64,000 nt of DNA from Paraburkholderia phenazinium. Lineage in GTDB: Bacteria > Pseudomonadota > Gammaproteobacteria > Burkholderiales > Burkholderiaceae. Below the pieces are notes generated by a model. The model was not told the DNA's origin. It made no database searches and was given only the letters and a program-made list of their open reading frames with translations. How positions within the stretch are numbered: position 1 is the first letter of the stretch; every line of letters begins with the position of its first letter. Positions 52,880-63,880 of the stretch are shown here, in pieces. The stretch lies in assembly GCF_900141745.1 (NCBI RefSeq), contig NZ_FSRM01000002.1, positions 744,001 through 808,000 of the forward strand, in the 5' to 3' direction. The position numbers and the translations under genes are program-made.

Positions 52880-53723
52880 GAGCGGTTTTCTCCTGCGATG
52901 AACCATCGGGTGAAGAGGTCTCGTCGTCCTCCCCAAGATACGCGCTGATCACCTCGGAATTTGTCTTGATCTCGGCAGGCGGCCCCTCTGCGATCTTCTT
53001 TCCGTGATTGAGCACGACAATATGATCGGAAACCTTCATGACGACGCTCATATCGTGTTCAATCAATAGTATGCCGATACCTTGATCCCTGGAGAGGGAG
53101 GTCAACAGCGTCGTGAGTTCCCCCGACTCGCGCGGATTGAGACCGGCGGCTGGCTCATCAAGGCAAAGCAGAATCGGTTCAGCGCACATCGCGCGCGCGA
53201 TTTCGACGCGACGCTGTACGCCATACGGCATGTCACCGGCAGGTTTGTTGGCGATATCCCGGACGCTTAGGCGCTCGAGCCACGTCAGGGCGTTATCTAT
53301 CGCCTTGTCGTTGGCGCGGCGAAACGATCTTGAGTTCAGCGCTCCGGCAATCGAGAATCTCGACGCTTCCTGCAAGACATTGTGCTGAGCGATCATCAGG
53401 TTTTCGAGCACCGTCATACGGGGAAACAATCGTATATTCTGAAACGTCCTGACGACCTGGCCGACCCGCGCGACGTCCACGTTCCTCATCGCATCGAGCC
53501 GAAGTTCGCCGCGATAGGGATGGCGCAGTTTGATGGAGCCTTTTGTCGGTTTATAAAAGCCGGTCAGGCAGTTAAAGAATGTCGTCTTTCCCGCGCCGTT
53601 CGGCCCAATCACTGCAGTCACCTCGCCTGCACGCGCGCTCATGGACAGGTCCTCGATTGCACGAAGTCCGCCAAACTGCATCGTCAGATTCTCAACGCCA
53701 AGCAACGAATTGGAACCGCTCAT
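52872..53723 (-). CDS. livG: Branched-chain amino-acid ABC transporter ATPase
   Basis: A 283-residue LivG-type ATPase: Walker A GPNGAGKTT, signature-like M-P-Y-G-V-Q-R-R-V-E-I-A-R-A, Walker B LLCLDEPAAGLNP, and the LivG-typical H-D-M-x-V-V-M-K. The C-terminus carries an extra acidic/Ser-rich tail. It overlaps livM by four bases (ATGA) and livF by eight. Confidence 0.94.
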   Translation of the reverse strand: MSGSNSLLGVENLTMQFGGLRAIEDLSMSARAGEVTAVIGPNGAGKTTFFNCLTGFYKPTKGSIKLRHPYRGELRLDAMRNVDVARVGQVVRTFQNIRLFPRMTVLENLMIAQHNVLQEASRFSIAGALNSRSFRRANDKAIDNALTWLERLSVRDIANKPAGDMPYGVQRRVEIARAMCAEPILLCLDEPAAGLNPRESGELTTLLTSLSRDQGIGILLIEHDMSVVMKVSDHIVVLNHGKKIAEGPPAEIKTNSEVISAYLGEDDETSSPDGSSQEKTAHA

Positions 53724-55005
53724 GGGTTCACCTCCACGCCCGGAGCGCTGACGGTCGCACGGCGATGGCTGATGAGTCCGCCGGGCCGCACGATCATGAT
53801 AAAGACCATGGCAATACCGAAGAGCAACATTCTGTACTCGGCGAAATCACGCCCCAGTTCAGGCAAGATCACCAGCAAGGCGGCCGCGAGCACGACGCCC
53901 AACTGGCTTCCCATGCCACCCAGCACCACGATCGCGAGAATCGTGGCCGACTCCGAAAATGTGAAGCTCTCCGGAGAGATAAACCCCTGCCGTGCCGCGA
54001 AGAACACGCCGGCGAATCCGGCCAGCATTGCACCGGTCGCAAATGCGGACAGTTTCACGTTCGTCACATTAATGCCCATGGCCTTGCAGGCAATTTCGTC
54101 TTCGCGCACCGCTTCCCACGCGCGCCCCACAGGCAGGCGTCTTAGCCTCGAGACGAGAAGGTTTGTCAGTAACGCGAGTGCGAGGATCAGGTAATACAAA
54201 AAGATGACCCTCTGAACGGGTGAGTATTCGATACCAAATACGGTCGCAAATGTCGGACCATCGCTGGATGCCTGCATCGGAAGCCCAAAGAATGTCGGCT
54301 TTGGAATCGAAGAAATGCCGTTTGGTCCGCCCGTGAGATCACCCCAGTTCACAAGCAGCAGCCGAATGATCTCGCCGAATCCGAGCGTGACGATCGCCAG
54401 ATAGTCGCCTCTAAGTCTGAGTGTCGGATAGCCAAGCAGCATGCCGAATGCCGCGGCCAGTCCACCGGCGATGGGTAGCGATTCCCAGAAACCAAAGCCG
54501 AAATGCGTCGAGAGAAGACCGTAGGTGTATGCGCCTACCGCGTAGAACGCTACGTAGCCCAGATCCAGCAGACCAGCCAGTCCAACGACGACATTCAGGC
54601 CCCAGCCCAGCATCACGTAAATGAGTACCGTCGTGGCCGTATCGACAACGTAGCGGTTTCCTGCAAACAATGCGGGCAACAGCACGGCGAAAGCCACGCA
54701 TGCCGCGCCGACCCAAACCAGCGCACCGTTACCCGCGATTTCAGGCGCGGGCCTTGCACGCAGGCGCCGCTTTGTCAGTAAGCGGAACCGTTGCAGCATC
54801 CACTGCAGTATCAGGCGGCCGGCAAAGGCCACCAGAATGAAGGCGGCCAGCAGTGCCCAACGTGTTTCGACATGCAGGCCATTTGCTCCGTCTCGCGTCG
54901 TCAGTCCCAGCATCGGCAAACCTACGAGGCCGGCAACCAGCGCGGCGCCCAGAGCATCCCTGATGCGAAACTGAAGATCTAATTTTTGCATGATTGTCGG
55001 GCTCA

Positions 55006-55006
<1 letters not shown>
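53720..55006 (-). CDS. livM: Branched-chain amino-acid ABC transporter permease
   Basis: A 428-residue LivM-type permease with about ten membrane helices, longer than average because of an N-terminal extension (about 100 residues). LNVVVGLAGLLDLGYVAFYAVGAYTYGLL and the cytoplasmic loop PVGRAWEAVREDEIACKAMGIN are standard. It overlaps livH by one base and livG by four. Confidence 0.93.
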
Positions 55007-55923
<917 letters not shown>

Positions 55924-56008
55924 GTCCTCTCCGGTGAATCTGCTTCGGAGGCGGAGCACTGGACAGACGCACCGCCTCTTCCGTATTACATAGACGGGAC
56001 AGGACTTG

Positions 56009-57124
56009 TCACTTCACGTAGTCATAGTTGTTGCCGTTCCAGCGATAGACCACATAGCCAGGGCTCTTGAGATCGCCTTTCGAATCGAAGTCCACTTGTC
56101 CGACTACGGTATTGAAGGAGCCGTTGTGAAGCTGCTTCACGATCGCCGCATAGTCCGTGGAATTAGCCTTTTTAGCTGCCTCTGCGAAAACCTGCAAGGC
56201 GGCGTACGAATACAGCATGTAGCCTTCCGGCTCGATCTTCTGCGCGCGGAAAGTCGCCACCACCTTTGCGGCTGCCGCACTCTTGCGCGGGTCTGGCGGG
56301 AAGGTAAAGAGGACCTTGTTGATTTCCGCCCCCGCTGCGGTAACCAGTTCATTATTCGTTAGCGTATCGCCGCCCAGGACCGTCAGATTTAGCCCGGCCT
56401 GCGCCGCCTGCCGCAGAATCAGCGCGACTTCCTGGTAATACCCGCCGTACGCAAGGATCTGAACGCCATTCGCCTTCAGTTTGCTGATAAGGCCTGAATA
56501 GTCCTTTTCACCGGCCGTGATCGACTCACGCAGCACAACGGGCGTCTGCTTTGCAGCGAGATCCTTGGCGACCTCGTCGGCCAGACCGCCGCCGTATGCG
56601 GTCTTGTCATCGATGACCGCGATTTTCTTGCCCTTGAAATGCGCAGCGATATAGTCGGCTGCAACCTGCCCTTGCTGATCGTCCCGGCCGGTAATACGAA
56701 AGATCCCCTTGATGCCGCGTTCCGTGATTTTCGGATTGGTCGAGACGGTGACCTGCGGGATCTGCGCGTCGTTGTAGACGTCCGAAGCGGGTAAAGTGGA
56801 ACTGGAACACCAGTGACCGTCGACGAATGCCACCTTCTGATTGACAAAATTGTTGGCAACCGAAACTGCCTGCTTGGGATCACACACGTCGTCGCCCACA
56901 ACCAGGTCGAGTTGCTGCCCTAGCACACCGCCCGACGCGTTGATGTCTTTCACCGCCTGCTCTGCGCCCTTGCGAAACTGGTCGCCCCCCGAGGCGTACT
57001 CGCCCGTCATTGGGCCAGCCACACCCACCAGAACACTTGCATCCGCGACGGCCGAGCATGCCAAAGCCAACCCGCTCATGCTAAGTACCGCACCCATTCC
57101 AACCAATTTTTTCCGGCCGTTCAT
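56009..57124 (-). CDS. livK: Branched-chain amino-acid ABC binding protein
   Basis: A 371-residue periplasmic leucine-binding-type protein with a signal peptide to about VADA|SVLVGV. It carries GVAGPMTGEYASGGDQF at the mature N-terminus, a Cys pair (VVGDDVCDP and GHWCSSS), and VAVIDDKTAYGGG-like hinge segments. I choose ATG 57124, six bases after GGAG. First gene of the livKHMGF operon. Confidence 0.93.
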   Translation of the reverse strand: MNGRKKLVGMGAVLSMSGLALACSAVADASVLVGVAGPMTGEYASGGDQFRKGAEQAVKDINASGGVLGQQLDLVVGDDVCDPKQAVSVANNFVNQKVAFVDGHWCSSSTLPASDVYNDAQIPQVTVSTNPKITERGIKGIFRITGRDDQQGQVAADYIAAHFKGKKIAVIDDKTAYGGGLADEVAKDLAAKQTPVVLRESITAGEKDYSGLISKLKANGVQILAYGGYYQEVALILRQAAQAGLNLTVLGGDTLTNNELVTAAGAEINKVLFTFPPDPRKSAAAAKVVATFRAQKIEPEGYMLYSYAALQVFAEAAKKANSTDYAAIVKQLHNGSFNTVVGQVDFDSKGDLKSPGYVVYRWNGNNYDYVK

Positions 57125-57320
57125 AACCATCTCCAAGAGCAGGCTTCGATGCAGGAACGAACAGGTCTCAGCAATCGTTCCCGGGTATCACCTCGCGTTC
57201 ACAGCCGCAAGGTAGATCGAAGATTGCCGTCACCAAAAACGGGCTGGAATTTGATTGTGCGAAAGCGGGGATTAGGTGGAGGCTAAAGATGCGCAACGGC
57301 GGCATTTGGCTGCGGGAAAT

Positions 57321-57420
57321 CGCATAGTTTTGTCAGTCCGCTCTCCAGATGGCCGTGTAAACGACTATGCGACTATGCGTTAAAACTTCCCGCTTATCCT
57401 GGCTTGTACGAGACTATGCG
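57321..57420. repeat. Four copies of ACTATGCG upstream of livK
   Basis: ACTATGCG occurs as direct copies at 57364-57371, 57372-57379 and 57413-57420, and inverted at 57321-57328. Two of them are tandem. They lie 200-300 bases upstream of livK. They may be operator half-sites or remnants of a larger repeat. Confidence 0.6.
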
Positions 57421-57652
57421 TACTTATCGCCAACGGTGCTGCGGATAGGATGAGTGTCGTAGACGATGATCATGCGCTCGATCAATCCGTTGCCGTCGAA
57501 CTCGAATACATCGACACACTCGAAGCGCACGGAGGAACCGTCTTTCAGCACCCGGTCGTAGATAAAATAGCTCGTCGCACTCAGAACGCCGATTGTGCCG
57601 TCGCAGATGTCGATAAGCGTAATCGTGCTCTCTCCCGAGTTGACCTGCTACG
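57414..57652 (-). pseudogene. SnoaL/NTF2-like protein remnant
   Basis: A minus-strand frame ending at TAG 57414 reads about 79 codons with SYFIYDRVLKDGSSVRFECV, then VFEFDGNGLIERMIIVYDTHP. This is the C-terminal half of a SnoaL-like (nuclear transport factor 2) domain. A stop in the same frame just upstream removes the N-terminal half. It is a truncated relic. The remainder of 57125-57675 holds no other gene. Confidence 0.6.
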
Positions 57653-57675
57653 ACGCTAGCTTTGCATCGCCTGCG

Positions 57676-58632
57676 TCACGCAATTGATCTCGGTAGTCGC
57701 GGGTTCCGTTGCAAAGAAGGTGAGCGTTCGGTGATGCGTGGACTGGCGTCCGTTTCGACGATATCACCGGCCGCAAACTGTTTGCGGTAAGCGGCGGGTG
57801 TCAGTGCCTTCAACGCCTTGAACTGCCGGTTGAAGTTCGCGACGTTCGGAAATCCAGAGCGGGCCGCAACGACCGACACGGGGGTCGAGGTGTGCGCAAG
57901 CATCCGGCAAGCATGGCCAATCCTGACCCGCGCGATATATCTCCCAACGCTCTCTCCAATGTGCTGCTCAAAGTAGCGGGCGAGAGAACGTTCCGACACA
58001 TTTGCAGCCTCGCAAAGTTCGGATAGACGCAGCGGTTCGGCGAAGCGCAAATCGATCATCGAGAGCACGCGATTTATACGTTCCGGTTCGTGGCCCGAAG
58101 GACCCTCCGTCCGGTCGCTAAACGCGGTAGGCGAAGCGAGTGGTTCACCGGGCGCTTCCGCTAGCGTACACAAAACATTTAGCACTGCGGCAAGGCGTTC
58201 TCGCGGGGCGCTGGAAAGCAGATCGCCGACCTGGGTGTGCATCGCGGTGCCCACCTGCGGACTGAATGCCAGTCCGCAGGCCGCCCTGCGTAACAGGTTG
58301 CGCAAAGGCACGTATTCCGGACAGACATCTGCAAGCCGCCGCGCCCAGTCGCCGCCGAACCAGATCACGATTGCGACCTGGGGAGACGATGAATTAATCG
58401 ATCGGTTCGACGCCCAGGTATGAGGAAGATTTGGCGGCACAAGAACCAGATCTTCGTCCCCGTAGTCTGCGATCGAGTCCCCGATATAGCGCTTGCCGTG
58501 ACTGTTCAACGTCAGGGTCAGTTCGTATTCGGGATGGTGGTGCCATTCAAACGGGATACGCGGCAAACGCCGGTGGTAAACCCTGACCGAGCAGTCATCG
58601 CCGAATTCGACGCGTTCGTATGCTGGTTTCAT
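57676..58632 (-). CDS. AraC-family regulator, cupin sensor
   Basis: A 318-residue AraC regulator. The N-terminal half is a cupin ([26 protein letters not shown], then [11 protein letters not shown]), with His residues for metal or sugar binding. The C-terminal half has both helix-turn-helices ([21 protein letters not shown] and [21 protein letters not shown]). A basic tail of about 30 residues follows. It is divergent from the DUF1479 gene and the sugar-binding protein gene and probably controls them. Confidence 0.9.
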   Translation of the reverse strand: MKPAYERVEFGDDCSVRVYHRRLPRIPFEWHHHPEYELTLTLNSHGKRYIGDSIADYGDEDLVLVPPNLPHTWASNRSINSSSPQVAIVIWFGGDWARRLADVCPEYVPLRNLLRRAACGLAFSPQVGTAMHTQVGDLLSSAPRERLAAVLNVLCTLAEAPGEPLASPTAFSDRTEGPSGHEPERINRVLSMIDLRFAEPLRLSELCEAANVSERSLARYFEQHIGESVGRYIARVRIGHACRMLAHTSTPVSVVAARSGFPNVANFNRQFKALKALTPAAYRKQFAAGDIVETDASPRITERSPSLQRNPRLPRSIA

Positions 58633-58727
58633 GGCAGAAGTCGCAAAGAAATTGTCTGGATGGTATCACTTTTTGGGGCGTGTCCGGTCTATGCTCCAGA
58701 CATAGCAGAACCCACAAGGAGACAACC

Positions 58728-59972
58728 ATGGCACTCAATGTCGACGACCTGCCGGCAGCCATCCGGCAGGCCAAGCAGGAGCTTCGCGAAAGACTTCCGA
58801 ACTATCGGGATGTTTTCGCCGAAGTGGACGAAGCAATCCGTACCGAAGCCAGCAGAATTGCCGAGCAACGGAGTCGCGGCGAAAACGTGATCCCCGAAAT
58901 TCAATTCTCCGACATAGCTGGGCAGCGAGTGAGCGCGGAGCAGATCGAACTCGTCAAAGCACGGGGTGCATGCGTCATCCGCAATGTGTTTGACCGCTCT
59001 CAGGTGGAAGCCTGGGACCGCGACATCGCGGACTACGTCGAACGGAACGACCTCGATACGCGACTGAAGACCCGTGCCGAGGACAAATACTTCGGCCAGC
59101 TGGCATCGAGCAAGCCACAGATTTACGGCGTGTACTGGTCAAAGCCGCAGGTCCTCGCGCGTCAGTCTACGTCGCTGACTACGGCTCGCGTGTTTCTGAA
59201 CCGTTTGTGGCGCAGTGAGAGCGAAGGTCAGGTCCACTTCGATCCGGAGCACGTACCCGCTTACGCGGACCGGTTGCGCCGGCGGCCGCCCGGGTCAGAG
59301 TCCTTGGGCCTGTCCGCGCATTGCGATGGTGGCTCGGTCGAGCGTTGGATCGAAGCGAATTTCCGGAACGTGTACCGGCATGTTTTCAGCGGCAACTGGC
59401 GTCAATACGATCCATTCGACGCCGCCTTCCGGCCGGACGTCGAGGAAATTGCTTCGCCAGCCGTATGTTCGATGTTTCGCACGTTTCAGGGCTGGACAGC
59501 CCTGACACCTCAGGGTCCCGGAGATGGCACGCTGCAACTCGTGCCCATTGCGAACTCGATGGCCTATATCCTGTTGCGCGCCCTTCAGGACGATGTTGCT
59601 GACGACGACCTATGCGGCGCAATGCCTGGCCGCGCGCTGTCGATCAAGCCGGAATTCCATGCGCCGCTCTTCGACGCGTTGTCATCGATTCCGCACATGC
59701 AGGCGGGCGACACCGTGTTCTGGCACAGCGACGTCATCCACGCAGTAGAAGACGCGCACCGTGGCACGGGCTACAGCAACGTAATGTATATCGCGTCAGC
59801 GCCCGCGTGTGCCAAGAACGACGAATACCTCAAGCGCCAATTGCCCAGCTTCCTTGAAGGCAAAAGCCCTCCTGACTTTCCGACTGACCATTTCGAGGTC
59901 GACTTCGTCGGACGAGCTACGGCCGAAGATCTGACGCCCCTCGGTAAAGCCCAACTCGGCTTCGGCCTGTAA
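58728..59972 (+). CDS. DUF1479 family protein (YbiU-like)
   Basis: A 414-residue DUF1479 protein. The fold is predicted to be an Fe(II)/2-oxoglutarate-dependent dioxygenase: the H-x-D pair appears in [13 protein letters not shown] and a distal His in [10 protein letters not shown], followed by the 2-oxoglutarate-like Arg. The start at ATG 58728 (MALNVDD) has a strong AAGGAG site. Biological substrate unknown. It lies between an AraC regulator and a sugar-binding protein gene. Confidence 0.88.
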   Translation: MALNVDDLPAAIRQAKQELRERLPNYRDVFAEVDEAIRTEASRIAEQRSRGENVIPEIQFSDIAGQRVSAEQIELVKARGACVIRNVFDRSQVEAWDRDIADYVERNDLDTRLKTRAEDKYFGQLASSKPQIYGVYWSKPQVLARQSTSLTTARVFLNRLWRSESEGQVHFDPEHVPAYADRLRRRPPGSESLGLSAHCDGGSVERWIEANFRNVYRHVFSGNWRQYDPFDAAFRPDVEEIASPAVCSMFRTFQGWTALTPQGPGDGTLQLVPIANSMAYILLRALQDDVADDDLCGAMPGRALSIKPEFHAPLFDALSSIPHMQAGDTVFWHSDVIHAVEDAHRGTGYSNVMYIASAPACAKNDEYLKRQLPSFLEGKSPPDFPTDHFEVDFVGRATAEDLTPLGKAQLGFGL

Positions 59973-60059
59973 GCGCTACCCATCGAAACGATCTGACGCA
60001 TGCCCATCACGGTGTGCGCCCTGCCCGGTGATTCATAAGGAAAACTAAAGGAGACAGCA

Positions 60060-61307
60060 ATGAAAAGAACGCTCATTTCAGCCACAGTTGTCGCAGCGGC
60101 GCTCGCCACAAGTGCACAGGTCGCAAGTGCTGCCGAGTCTCTTTCGGTGTTGCACTGGTGGACCTCGGGCGGCGAATCGAAGGCCATCAGAGTGCTTAAG
60201 GACGACATGAATAAACAGGGCTACGAGTGGAAAGACTTCGCCGTAGCCGGCGGGGCGGGTGCAGCTGCCATGACCGCGTTGAAGACCCAGGTCATGTCGG
60301 GGAATGCACCGTCGGCAGCACAGATCAAGGGCCCGTTGATACAGGACTGGGCAAATCAAGGTGTATTGGTCGATATAGATAAATCGGCTACCGACTGGAA
60401 AACCCAACTGCCAGCGCAAATTGACAAGACCATGAGGTCAGACGGCCACTATGTGGCCGCGCCGTTCTCGATACACCGGATCAACTGGCTGTGGATCAAC
60501 AAAGCCGACCTCGATAAAGTTGGAGGTAAGCCACCTGCGACGTGGCCGGAGTTCTTCGCGCTCGCCGACAAGTTCCGTGCTGCGGGCATTACGCCTGTCG
60601 CACGCGGCGGCCAGCCCTGGCAGGACATGACCATCTGGGAGACCATTGTACTTTCTCAGGGCCCAGATTTTTATCGCAAGACCATGATTGATCTCGATCA
60701 GAAAGCACTGACTTCGCCGCAGATGGTGCAGGTGTTCCAGATTGTCCGCAGGATCCAGGGTTACTTTGATAAAGGCTCTACCGGTCGTGACTGGAATCTC
60801 GCAACCGCCATGGTCATTAATGGATCGGGTGGGATGCAGTTCATGGGCGACTGGGCGAAGGGCGAGTTCGCGAATGCGAACAAGCAGGCGGACGTTGACT
60901 ATATCTGCGCGGCTGCGCCAGGCACATCGAACGCCTTCACCTACACGGTAGACTCGTTCGTGTTCTTCCAGCAGAACGGCAAAAAAGACGCGACTCCTGG
61001 GCAGCTCGCGCTTGCCAAGACGATCATGTCCGTCGATTTCCAGGAGCAGTTTAGCCTTTACAAGGGTTCGATTCCTGTCCGGCAAGATGTTCCCATCGGC
61101 AAGTTCGACGCCTGTGCCAAGAAATCATACGCAGACGAGCAATCCACGATCAAAGCCAACAGTTTCTTTCCGTCGTTGGCTTTCGGTGATGTTCAGTCGT
61201 CGGCCACCGAGGGCGCGATTACCGACGCCGTGACGAACTTCATGAACTCGAATGAGGATCCGCAAGAAGCAGTACGCAAGCTCGCTGCGGCAGCAAAGGT
61301 CAAATAG
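60060..61307 (+). CDS. Sugar ABC transporter binding protein, orphan
   Basis: A 415-residue family-1 solute-binding protein, glucose/mannose-type. The signal peptide ends at about ASA|AESLSVLHWWTSGGE. NGSGGMQFMGDWAKGEF and YICAAAPGTSNAFTYTVDSF are characteristic. A hairpin directly after the stop and a pseudogene mean no permease or ATPase follows, so it must rely on proteins encoded elsewhere or be a chemoreceptor ligand carrier. Confidence 0.9.
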   Translation: MKRTLISATVVAAALATSAQVASAAESLSVLHWWTSGGESKAIRVLKDDMNKQGYEWKDFAVAGGAGAAAMTALKTQVMSGNAPSAAQIKGPLIQDWANQGVLVDIDKSATDWKTQLPAQIDKTMRSDGHYVAAPFSIHRINWLWINKADLDKVGGKPPATWPEFFALADKFRAAGITPVARGGQPWQDMTIWETIVLSQGPDFYRKTMIDLDQKALTSPQMVQVFQIVRRIQGYFDKGSTGRDWNLATAMVINGSGGMQFMGDWAKGEFANANKQADVDYICAAAPGTSNAFTYTVDSFVFFQQNGKKDATPGQLALAKTIMSVDFQEQFSLYKGSIPVRQDVPIGKFDACAKKSYADEQSTIKANSFFPSLAFGDVQSSATEGAITDAVTNFMNSNEDPQEAVRKLAAAAKVK

Positions 61308-61324
61308 GCGGGACTTTGCGGGTC

Positions 61325-61349
61325 GACGCTCGCGAAATCGAGCGTCTTT
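61325..61349 (+). terminator. Intrinsic terminator after sugar-binding protein
   Basis: GACGCTCG and CGAGCGTC form a perfect 8-base stem with loop CGAAAT, followed by TTT. It lies 18 bases after the stop codon. Confidence 0.7.
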
Positions 61350-61470
61350 GGACTGACGACGCGACGAACGGAATCTGAGAGAAAGACATGTCGATGATCG
61401 AGGAATCCAGCCTGATGGGAACTGCCGGAGAAAAAGAGCAAGGAATACAATTTCCCGTTGGACGCCGAGC

Positions 61471-62016
61471 TTGAACCGCAGTAGCCGACAACCTCTGTAC
61501 ATTATCGCCGGCACCGCGAATCGTGGAACCCGTCGTGCGTATATGGGCGTCGACGATAAAGCAGTGAATGAGATCGGCGGTCGTGAGCACACAATTCTGC
61601 TGGTTGATGACGAGCCGGAAGTCCTCGCCGCGTGGCACCGCATTCTTGAAAATTCAGGCTACAGGGTCGTATGTGCGAGCAACGGCATTGAAGCGCTTGC
61701 CTAACTGAAAGCGGGTCGCGTTGACCTGGTTGTTACCGACTGGATAATGCCAGTGATGGACGAACTAACACTGTGCCGCCACACATTAGATCTCATCCTG
61801 ACTGACCTCTCGGATATCCCGATTCTAGGTTACTAGGCCGCGCCGCCCGACGACGTTCTCCTGCACGAATGGAACCGTTGCCTGAAAAAGCCAGTGGCTG
61901 AGTTACTCTTTCTTGCAACGGTGCGTAAGTTATGCACGCGCGCCGTCTACCGGAACGCCAGCCACAGCAGTAAGCCAATCGACTGCTACGGGCGTGGCTT
62001 CGGCCATTCGCTGTGA
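61471..62016 (+). pseudogene. Response-regulator receiver domain, two stops
   Basis: The frame carries a receiver-domain start (HTILLVDDEPEVLAAWHRIL, with the acidic pair). A TAA at 61702 then breaks it. Beyond the stop, the same frame continues with DLVVTDWIMPVMDEL, the phosphoacceptor-Asp segment, and then LSDIPILGY, another stop (TAG), and RCLKKPVAELL, the conserved Lys. All three receiver landmarks are present in one frame with two in-frame stops, so this is a recently inactivated single-domain regulator. Confidence 0.75.
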
Positions 62017-62217
62017 TTCCACGAGTGGCGCTTCATGGCCGCGTGCTGCCCGATGCGCCAAGCATATGTCTACGTTGGACTGCCGTTCGGATTCGGACAC
62101 CGCAACGCCCGCTTCCGGAATGCAATCGTCGCTCGACCGTCACGGGGGGACGGCGCCATCGGCCTTTCCCATAAGCACGCAAGGCCGCTTTCGCGCCCCT
62201 CTCTGTTCTTCATCGAA

Positions 62218-62940
62218 TCAATTCGTGCTTGGGAGCACGCTACCGCTGCAATAGAATTTTTTGGGCGCAGGTGCAAGTTGCGCGACGCGTACCCACTGAG
62301 TCGGCGGGTTGTAGGCCGTGTTTTGAATGAGGACCAACGGCAACTTTACGTCAATCACCATTCCCAGGTTGGTGTCCATGCCGGGCTGGGGATTTTGCTG
62401 AATGGATCTCAACTGGTCCTGATAACACTGCTGATTATTCTGATCGATTTCGCGCTTTGTTTGCTCGCCCAACACTTCTTCCTTTTCCCGTTGCGCGTAA
62501 CCGTCCTGATTGTAGTAATAGAACGTCGCGTATCCCGCAGTCATCTGGTCACCGTAGCTCGCGGTTCTAGTGATTTCAACCTGATACGCACCCAAGGCCT
62601 TCTCTAGAGCTTGTTTATCCACACAAACTCCTTTCAAATCGTCGCTACTCCCTCGATAAACCCCGCCGTTTCCTTCGCACCATGCCTCGAGTTTCGTTCG
62701 GAAAGTGATGTAGTAGCCTCGTCGATCGATGAAGGTCCAAAGGTTCTTGTTCACCCGCTTGGCACGGTAGGCATCGTTGGGGAAATCCCCTTGATGTCCC
62801 ACCTCCCTGCCCGGCGCGCTGTCGACGAACTGGTCGAAGGTTGTCGGCGACGTATCGTCCGCGTGAGCGTACAAGGGCAATGCGACTATAGAGACAAAGG
62901 CCAAAAACACTGTTTGCGGGACAAGATCGGTGTATTTCAT
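62218..62940 (-). CDS. Exported protein of unknown function
   Basis: A 240-residue protein with a signal peptide (about ALPLYAHA|DDTSP). The mature part is soluble, aromatic-rich and has four Cys. A Q/N-rich helical segment (KREIDQNNQQCYQDQL) lies near residue 165-190. It has a strand-rich WTFIDRRGYYITFRT region. I do not recognise the family. The start is ATG 62940. It has no operon partner. Confidence 0.65.
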   Translation of the reverse strand: MKYTDLVPQTVFLAFVSIVALPLYAHADDTSPTTFDQFVDSAPGREVGHQGDFPNDAYRAKRVNKNLWTFIDRRGYYITFRTKLEAWCEGNGGVYRGSSDDLKGVCVDKQALEKALGAYQVEITRTASYGDQMTAGYATFYYYNQDGYAQREKEEVLGEQTKREIDQNNQQCYQDQLRSIQQNPQPGMDTNLGMVIDVKLPLVLIQNTAYNPPTQWVRVAQLAPAPKKFYCSGSVLPSTN

Positions 62941-63014
62941 CGCGACCATAGTGAGTAGGATTTTTTATAACAGGACCAAATTGACATGTCGGCATCCCGG
63001 GTCAATATCTTTAG

Positions 63015-63188
63015 CGCCTAGGGTTCCTGGGAGTCGTCAAGCGTCATCTTGAATTGTCCCAGCGCATCCGCGAGCCGGGTCTCGGCGAAATCGCCCAGTT
63101 GGTCGAAGCGCGTCACACCCTTGAGAGAATCCTGTCGGACGACCCGAACGGCTTCGTCGCTGCGATCCAGAATGAGGCGTGCATATGA
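63015..63188 (+). pseudogene. Short coding fragment, no start codon
   Basis: A frame from 63015 to TGA 63188 reads LGVVKRHLELSQRI, then LGEIAQLVEARHTLERIL, and so on. It is helix-like with good composition but lacks any start codon after an upstream stop. Its TGA overlaps the ATG at 63185. It may be the end of a truncated small gene. Confidence 0.35.
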
Positions 63189-63412
63189 AAGGATCAGATC
63201 GACAACGGGCGTTTGGAAGTATCACGCCCCGGGATTCGGCCATAAAAAAGCGCCGCCTTGTGGACTGCGCCGATGAGAAGTTCCAGCCGTATTTCGAGGG
63301 CGCGCTGGAACCTGAGAGACCGTTGCTGGTGCCGCCATTGACCACCTGGGCATTGGTAACCGGTATTGCCGCTGGCGTCATGCAGTCACAGTCTGTTTAT
63401 CGGCAGCATTGA
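63185..63412 (+). CDS. Possible small protein, coupled to upstream fragment
   Basis: A 75-codon frame from ATG 63185, overlapping the previous stop as ATGA. The N-terminus is basic; the C-terminus is hydrophobic and Thr/Ala/Gly rich (LTTWALVTGIAAGV). No family is recognised. Evidence is limited to the coupling and composition. Confidence 0.3.
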   Translation: MKGSDRQRAFGSITPRDSAIKKRRLVDCADEKFQPYFEGALEPERPLLVPPLTTWALVTGIAAGVMQSQSVYRQH

Positions 63413-63670
63413 CGCCGATAGACAGGTGGGAGAAGCTTTAATCCAGCTTTAAATTCTTTCCATATATTTCGCCCATTTGCCGGTCGGACAAATGCTCTTG
63501 AGCAGAAGACGCCGACGCCGCAGGGGAGATTTGAATGCCCTCCCTGAGAGCGTGTAAAGCAGCCTGTTCATGGTTCACGAACTGCTTTTTTGGTTGCTGC
63601 CCATCCTCTTGCGCCCTCGGGATTAGCGTCGAGGTTCAAACAGGACTCCACACCAACGCCGTATGATCGA

Positions 63671-63880
63671 GTGACAAAAAACGGGGGGCTGGATGAACGA
63701 TGCGCAGAAGCGATGCGGCTTGATGACCGATCGGGGTACTTCGTGCGGGCTATTTGGCCTGACGGTTACCAACAGCGAATCACCGGCTTTACCGACGATG
63801 CCGAAGCCCGCGAATGGATAGCCAACGATAGACGGGGCTGGCTCGACTGGATGCTGCACCGCCCGCCGCTTGGCACCTAA
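63671..63880 (+). CDS. Small conserved-looking hypothetical protein
   Basis: A frame ending at 63880 with SGYFVRAIWPDGYQQRITGF and then DDAEAREWIANDRRGWLD. It resembles small beta-beta-alpha proteins often annotated as hypothetical in proteobacteria. I choose GTG 63671; a longer form from TTG 63590 is possible. No domain assigned. Confidence 0.5.
   Translation: MTKNGGLDERCAEAMRLDDRSGYFVRAIWPDGYQQRITGFTDDAEAREWIANDRRGWLDWMLHRPPLGT

Noticed and set aside
62035..62607. A 190-codon plus-strand frame
   Set aside because: Most of it is antisense to the exported unknown protein, and the remainder lies in the region after the response-regulator relic.
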